NCBI GenBank assembly: GCA_002270565.1
Contig: NQMI01000161.1
Span: forward strand, 1-64,000
Source of the DNA: Stenocarpella maydis
Lineage: Eukaryota; Ascomycota; Sordariomycetes; Diaporthales; Diaporthaceae
DNA length: 64,000 nt
Reading direction: 5' to 3'
The position numbers were made by a program, and so were the translations under genes. Shown here piece by piece: positions 58,367 through 64,000 of this stretch (the first letter of the stretch is position 1; each line of letters starts with the position of its first letter). The notes below the pieces were generated by a model. The model was not told the DNA's origin. It did no database searches and saw nothing but the letters and a program-made list of their open reading frames with translations.

Positions 58367-61300
58367 ATGGCCGAGAAAGTCGAGGTTGCCAACGAGGGCA
58401 TCTCTCCTGCAGACCCAGAGAAGGCCTCCCACCATGTCGGCGAGGAGGAGAACTGGGGCGACCAGATCCCCCACGAGATGCTTGAGACCTTGGCGCCAAA
58501 CGGCGAGGCCGAGTACATCCTTGACAAGATCAACAGCCTGAGCGAGGAGGAGGCTGTCGAAATCGTGGCAGAGGGCCTGCGCTTCCACTCGGACGACTGG
58601 AATTTCCCCACCGACATGAGAGAGCGCATGACCAGACTGCTGCAGGGCAGGAAGCTCTACGGCGAGTTCTACGACCGCGACCTTAGGATCGACGCAACAA
58701 TGATGCGCTGGTCGTCGCCATACCCGGGGGTCCGCGCGGTACAGGAGCTCGAGATAAACGACGACGTCCCTATTGAGACTATTAGAGCCTACTTCCTCGG
58801 CGTTGGGTGGGTAAGTCAGCTTCAACACCCCCTGCGGCCACATTTGTGTCTGACCACCTTGTGAAGGCCGTGATTGGGACCTTTATGGCCACGTTCTTCA
58901 ACTCGCGTAAGCAGCTTTCCAGTTTATCACCTCACCGCTGCCACAGGCTCCTCCCGCCGCCGTATGAGGACGCTCACTGACTGCAAAGCCTGCAGGCTTC
59001 CCATCCATAAGCCTTGGCGGTGCTGTTATCCAGATATTACTCTTCCCGTGCGCAAAGTTCCTCGAGTACACCCTCCCTGACTGGGGGATTACGGTATTTG
59101 GAACTCGCCACTCCCTCAATCCAGGCCCCTGGAATTTTAAGGAGCAGGTGCGTTCAGAAGGGCATCGGGGTTCAGGCCATCCTTCTTTCCCCTGCCCTTG
59201 CTGACCCTCGGGGTGGCCATGCTTGAGGCCCAGTTTCCTTGAGCTGTCTGGCGCTGGAACTCCCCGGGGTGGTCTGGCTTTCCTGAGCTTGAGGGCTCTG
59301 CGGGAGCTCGAACTGACGTTGGCAACTTAGACGTTCTCCACAATCACCTTTAACATCGCCATCTACACGACCAACAGCTACTCCATGATTCTGGTTCAGA
59401 AGATGCCAATGTTCTACGGCGAGAAGTTTGTGAACTTTGGCTATCAACTCATGCTGACCCTGTTCGTGCAGACTATGGGCATGGGCCTGGCAGGTTACTT
59501 GCGCCGCTTCAGCGTCTATCCCGTAAAAGCATTATGGCCGACTTTACTTCCGACCCTTGCCTTGTCAAGGGCATTGACGAGCACGGAGCCCAGGGAAACC
59601 ATCCCCGCGTTCGGAAGGAACTGGACGGCGTCGCGGTACAAGTTCTTTTTCATTTGCACAATCTCCATGTTCGTGTACTATTGGCTCCCGGGCTATTTGT
59701 TCACCGCCCTGTCAACGTTTAACTGGATGACCTGGATTGCACCGCAAAATATCACGCTGGCCATCCTGACGGGGTCGAGTCTGGGATTGGGCCTCTTCAA
59801 TCCTCTGACCACCTTTGATTGGAACGTCGCAACAGTAAGCAGCTTCCGGAGTCGTTTTATAACCCGCTTGGGAGTGACAACCCCTCTCCCGGCACCTATA
59901 TTCAGCACCATGGACAGCCACGCTGTAGTTCAATGGAACCCCTTCCTTTGGCCCGCTAAAAGCTGATCTCAATGCTGCAGTCATCGTATGCCGCCCTTGC
60001 GCAGCCCTTCTTCGCCACCTGTACCATGTACATCAGTGCCATCCTGGGCGGCTTCATCATCCTGGGCATCTACTACTCCAACATGTACAACACTGCTTAC
60101 CTGCCTATCAACTCGTCTTCGGCCTTCACCAACAACGGCACAGCATACAAGGTCCAGGAGGTTATCACCAACAACAAGCTAGACCCCGAGAAGTACCAGC
60201 GGTACTCGCCGCCGTTTTACACCGCGGGTTATATCCTCACCGTCGGCGCAAACTTCGCTTTCTATCCTGTATATTTCATCTATATCTCGATCAACCAGTG
60301 GATGACCGTCTCCAACGCGTACAAGGACTTTTGGGCCGGCATACGCCACGGGAAAGGTAACTACACGGGTTCCACGGACGTCCACAACAGGTGAGTAGTC
60401 TGACGGCCCAACCCAGGCGCCGGCTGCTTTCGTTTTTGCATGTTCCTTGCGCGCCTCCAAATAGTTTTCATCCCCCAGGCCCCACAGGACTTTCCCCCTC
60501 TTGCCGCTCCTGCGGCATCAGCAGCAGGGCCGAGCGATACGCTGACGAGGTACCAAGGCTGATGGCGCGCTACCCCGAGGTGCCCGACTGGTGGTTCCTG
60601 TTGATCCTGGTGCTGGCGGTTGTGCTCTCGGTCGTGTTCCTGGAGATCTACGACCTCGCGACGCCGGTGTGGCTCACCTTCCTCGTGATCGCCATCAACC
60701 TGGTCTTCGCCGTGCCCCTGTCCTTCCTCTCCGCCACCACGGGCACGAACCTCGGCCTCGGCTCCCTGATCCAGGTCATCACCGGGTTCCTGCTCCCGGG
60801 CAATTATAATGCCTACCTGTATGCGCAGACGCTCGGCTCGTGGGCGCTGGCTGGCTGTAAGCATGATCCTCATCCGTTGTGTAATATGGATTCCAAAGAC
60901 AGCCGGCGGCTGACACACACCAGATAGTGACAACTATGTACAGGTAAGCTCCTCGTCTTGCCCAACATGGCATCTGGATCCGGTGGACCTCACTGCCTGG
61001 TGGCAGGAAAGGAGCCCCGCGGCTGCCGGTCGCTAACCACGGGGATGTTTTTGAACAGGACCAAAAGATGGCACACTACTGCAAGATCCCGCCCCGGGCC
61101 GTCTTCCGCAGCCAGATCGGCACCATCATAATCACCTGCTTCGTGGCGGTGGGCACACAGGACTTCATCATGAACCGCGTCGAGGGCCTGTGCACGCCGG
61201 AGCAGCCCCAGAGGTTCACATGCGCCGGCGACGGCGCCCCCATGTACGCCAACAGCCTCATGTGGGGGGTCCTCGGCTCCAACATCATGTTCAACTCCAT

Positions 61301-61914
61301 GTACCCGCTCCTCAAGTGGTGCTTCCTGGTCGGGCTGGCCGTGTCGGTCGCCTTCCTCGTCCCGCAGCACTACGGCCCCATCTACCTGCCCGGCGTGAGG
61401 GAGCGGCTCAGGGGGCGGCTCAGGCCCCGGGCCTTTGAGCTGCTGGACCGCTCGCTGTTCCCCTTCGTGGCGTCCCTGCTGTGGCTGAACCCCATCCTCA
61501 TCATCCAGGGCATCCAGCACTGGGCCCCGTCGAACCTGTCGTACAAGACTCCCGGCATGATCCTGTATGTCTTCTACTAGGCTGCCCCCCCCCCCTCCGA
61601 CGCCCGTGGACATCACCTGTTCAAGGCGGGCTGACAATGCGCGACCGACCAGGTCTTTTATCTTCATGTACTGGCTGCCGCGGAGGCACCTGGCCTGGTG
61701 GGAGAAGTACAACTACGTTCTCTCGGCGGCTCTCACGGCCGGGGTTGCCATCAGCGCCCTGATCATGTTCTTTGCCGTCTCGTACCACCCGGTCAGCCTC
61801 AAGTGGTGGGGCAACACCGTCAGCTCGGCAGGAGTCGATGGCAGCAGCGTGGGGATCTTGCCCATACCCGAGCGAGGATACTTTGGCCCGGAAAAGGGCC
61901 ATTTCCCGGCCTGA
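58367..61914 (+). CDS. OPT-family oligopeptide transporter, nine exons
   Basis: Exons 58367-58810, 58867-58906, 58996-59147, 59331-59834, 59981-60390, 60528-60856, 60924-60943, 61059-61564 and 61653-61914 give 888 residues, with every splice GT..AG and in phase. OPT signatures appear in order: an N-terminal cytosolic domain; a SLGGAVIQILLFP membrane segment; the motif NPGPWNFKEQ (family NPGPFNxKEH); the TNSYSMILVQ loop; LWPTLLPTLAL; the pair DNYVQ/DQKMAHYCKIPPR split between exons 7 and 8; and about 14-16 membrane segments, ending in an EKYNYVLSAALTAG segment. OPT proteins bring tetra- and pentapeptides, glutathione conjugates or metal chelates into the cell with protons. Exon 7 is only 20 nt. 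A poly-C tract lies in the last intron. The substrate cannot be told. Confidence 0.92.
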
Positions 61915-62293
61915 GGCCCCATCAAGCAGTGAATCAACGTGGAGATTTCTCGTGGGACATGGCAGGGGGCATCGACTCGGGGGCGAAGGGGCTGCGACGC
62001 AAATGTCATTTGGTATCTGGGTATCTCTAACTGCGACGTACTCAATGCAAACATTGCTCCCACGAAACCATTCCGCGCAGAGGTCCTCTTGACAGCATCC
62101 CGAGGACCATGGCGCCAGTCTTCTTGTGGCACTCGAGTGAGGCAGTGTCTCCGAGTCCACATCGAAACCCCCTTGTGTGATTGCCCGGCGGGCACTCTAA
62201 TAACAAGTACGTTGGCCACTTGCTGAACAGGACCCCTGCACGCACTTCTATGCATCCGACAGAGGTAGCAGGCCAAAGCCACCCGTCTTTCGT
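61915..62293. other. Intergenic between two convergent genes
   Basis: A 379-bp interval between the OPT stop and the zinc-knuckle gene stop. No terminator consensus is evident. Confidence 0.5.
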
Positions 62294-64000
62294 TTAGCAC
62301 TTATTGGCAGAGTCTTTCCATGTGTTCCTCTTGCCCGACTTGGACACAACGATGGGCCGCGTGCGCGGTTGCAGGGGAGTGTACCAGGGAAGCTCTGCTC
62401 CATCTTTCCCCGGCCCCTTGCCTTTGGGTTTCGCCCCTCTCCTCTTCCTAGGATTCCTCCGCCTCCCTCGCTGACCGCCATCCTGTGTTGGATTGGTGGC
62501 AGGCATGCAGTCCGCATGCTCCTCGCCGGACTCGGGGCTCCGAGCAGCCGCATCCTTAGTCAGGCCTGTCCTACCCAGACAGGCAGGGCACTTGCGCCCC
62601 TCAAATCCCGAGCCCTCTTCGAGCTGGTGCCTGGATATGCCGCACTCGGAGCAATGAACACCGCAGAGGAAGTTGTAGCAGCCCTCGACGCGACACTCAA
62701 CCTTCCAGGTGCAATCCTGCCCCAGGTGTGCCCCGCCACAGCGACAGCGCTTCAGCTTGCACTGGGAGCCGCTGTGGCCTCTGATGCCGCACATGCAACA
62801 GCGGGCCTTGCAGGTCATGGCGTTCTTGTGCTTGAAGTGGCCTGGCGGGTGCACATTGCCGCAATCCCGGGAGCAGAGCACAGCACACTTGGCGGCGACG
62901 TGAAACTGTGGAAAGGGACAACATTTACAACGGTTCTGCTTCGCCACGGGACAGTCTGGCGCTATATGGAGCTTGTCTTGTTGACCAGACTCTTGTTCAG
63001 GAGTTCTGTTGGATGTCTTGAGTCCGGAGTAGCTCAGCGCAGTGGTGATGCAGCTGCCGTCGGGGCTCGGTGCGCCGCAGAAGCCGCATGGCTCTGGGCA
63101 AATCAGGTGCGGCGCCGCGCAGTTTGGGCATGGATGCTCGGCCACACTGCGCCCTTCCGCCTCGTCCAGGATTTGGTGCATGATTCGGTTAAGACGCGCC
63201 CATTCGATCTTGTCGGCGTCTATGTGGAATAGCAGAACGCTGTGTTCTACGAATTCATTGAGTGCATGCAGGCGCATTGAATACTCGTGGGTCAGCGGCG
63301 TCTGCCAAGTGCTGCGCTGGCCCCCGCCTTGTGCCTCTGGCTGGCGCCTCTCTTGGCGGCATTGCTGTCGGGGCCGGGCTTGCCGGTCAAACATCTCGGC
63401 GACCCGGCTCCTGCTTAGACTCCGCCGTCGGCTTCGCTGATCCAGGGTGCTGAGCTTCATCCGCGGAAAGATCAAGGTGTCCTTCAGGCGGCTGAGCGAC
63501 TGTGGGAGACGGCAGGAGGTGAACATGCCATGGGGTGGCTCGCTCGTTGCGCGTCGACGGGAGCGGCTGGCTGACCTGCCCCGCTCGACGACGCCATCAC
63601 TGCGCACGGCTGTTGACCAGATCCCGTTCCGCTGCAAACCTCGTCCGCTCACTCCGCTGGAGAATTCAACTGGTGGCGACGATTCCAGGGCCCGCTGCCA
63701 CTGCCTCCTGGACCGCGAGCCACACGATGGAACATGCAAGACCCGCCTGGGCGCTTCTCCGTCTGGCCAGGGGTACACCATACCCATGACACGGTCACGG
63801 TAGCTTTCATGGCGCAAGAACAGTACATCGTTCCCAATATCGGTGCTGCTTGCCAGGTAGTCGACCCGGGCCGCCCGGGAAGCATACAACCGCAGCCGCA
63901 ACTGGGGGAGGAATGCGCCGCCATTACACAAGGGGGTCAGGCGTGATTCTTGTATCTTTGCTTGGATCGCTGCCAGGCGCTGAGTATCTTCCCTGTACCA
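62294..64000 (-). CDS. Cys-rich zinc-knuckle protein, 5' end outside the window
   Basis: The minus-strand frame is open from the window edge (64000, in frame as WYREDTQRLAAIQ) to the TAA/TAG-type end at 62294: 569 codons including the stop, start not seen. The N-terminal third is Arg/Ser-rich (RSASRSRRRATS, RSRRRSLSRSR), as in RNA-binding or splicing proteins. A short helical segment (ALNEFVEHSVLLFHIDADKI) leads into about 200 residues with more than 30 Cys and many His: CPNCAAPHLICPEPCGFCG, CKCCPF, CSRDCGNVH, CCMCGIRGHSGSQC (a CCHC knuckle), CRCGGAHLGQDC and CSECG. The tail is Lys/Arg/Gly-rich. Likely nucleic-acid binding in the nucleus or nucleolus, similar in style to Air-type or retroelement knuckles. 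No exact family is claimed. Confidence 0.75.
   Translation of the reverse strand, partial: WYREDTQRLAAIQAKIQESRLTPLCNGGAFLPQLRLRLYASRAARVDYLASSTDIGNDVLFLRHESYRDRVMGMVYPWPDGEAPRRVLHVPSCGSRSRRQWQRALESSPPVEFSSGVSGRGLQRNGIWSTAVRSDGVVERGRSASRSRRRATSEPPHGMFTSCRLPQSLSRLKDTLIFPRMKLSTLDQRSRRRSLSRSRVAEMFDRQARPRQQCRQERRQPEAQGGGQRSTWQTPLTHEYSMRLHALNEFVEHSVLLFHIDADKIEWARLNRIMHQILDEAEGRSVAEHPCPNCAAPHLICPEPCGFCGAPSPDGSCITTALSYSGLKTSNRTPEQESGQQDKLHIAPDCPVAKQNRCKCCPFPQFHVAAKCAVLCSRDCGNVHPPGHFKHKNAMTCKARCCMCGIRGHSGSQCKLKRCRCGGAHLGQDCTWKVECRVEGCYNFLCGVHCSECGISRHQLEEGSGFEGRKCPACLGRTGLTKDAAARSPESGEEHADCMPATNPTQDGGQRGRRRNPRKRRGAKPKGKGPGKDGAELPWYTPLQPRTRPIVVSKSGKRNTWKDSANKC

Overview
The window reads as nuclear DNA of a filamentous ascomycete (Pezizomycotina, probably Sordariomycetes; this is inference). 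The evidence is genes split by short introns of about 55-200 bp with GT..AG ends, strong GC bias at third codon positions, typical fungal families (yapsin-like protease, DHA1-type MFS transporter, CYP52-like P450, OPT transporter, secreted catalase-peroxidase), and AT-rich gene-free blocks whose nonsense codons fit C-to-T change, as repeat-induced point mutation (RIP) would produce. I recognised no rRNA, tRNA or CRISPR array. All exon joins were made by eye from splice consensus and reading phase.

Layout. 0-8.5 kb: microsatellite-rich and then AT-rich DNA around one small secreted Cys-rich protein gene (3529-4227) with a microsatellite in an intron. 8.5-23.5 kb: a membrane protein, a GPI-type aspartic protease, an MFS transporter with an Asn/Lys repeat, a prolyl-4-hydroxylase-like oxygenase, a twin-GFA-domain protein, a decayed gene, an unrecognised protein, and an alpha/beta hydrolase whose nucleophile Ser appears to be Asp. 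25.8-28.4 kb: a secreted catalase-peroxidase. 28.4-38.0 kb: 9.6 kb with no gene I can defend, holding an assembly gap, a cluster of the 9-mer TACTCCGTA and copies of a dispersed non-coding repeat. 38.0-48.2 kb: three large unusual genes: an HTH/Clr5-like protein, a 1313-residue basic protein with a probable frameshift, and a 1045-residue ubiquitin-protease-like protein without its catalytic Cys and His. 51.3-61.9 kb: a CYP52-like P450, a phenolic acid decarboxylase, a gene with an in-frame stop beside its splice donor, gene relics, and a nine-exon OPT transporter. 62.3-64.0 kb: a Cys-rich zinc-knuckle protein cut by the window edge.

How the genes work together. No classical secondary-metabolite cluster is visible. 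P450, phenolic acid decarboxylase and OPT lie on the same strand within 11 kb and could act in handling plant-derived phenolics, fatty acids and peptides; secreted KatG, the aspartic protease and the small secreted protein would fit a fungus meeting a host or plant litter. This is inference. The most unusual content is the 38-48 kb block and several apparently catalytically dead or mutated genes.
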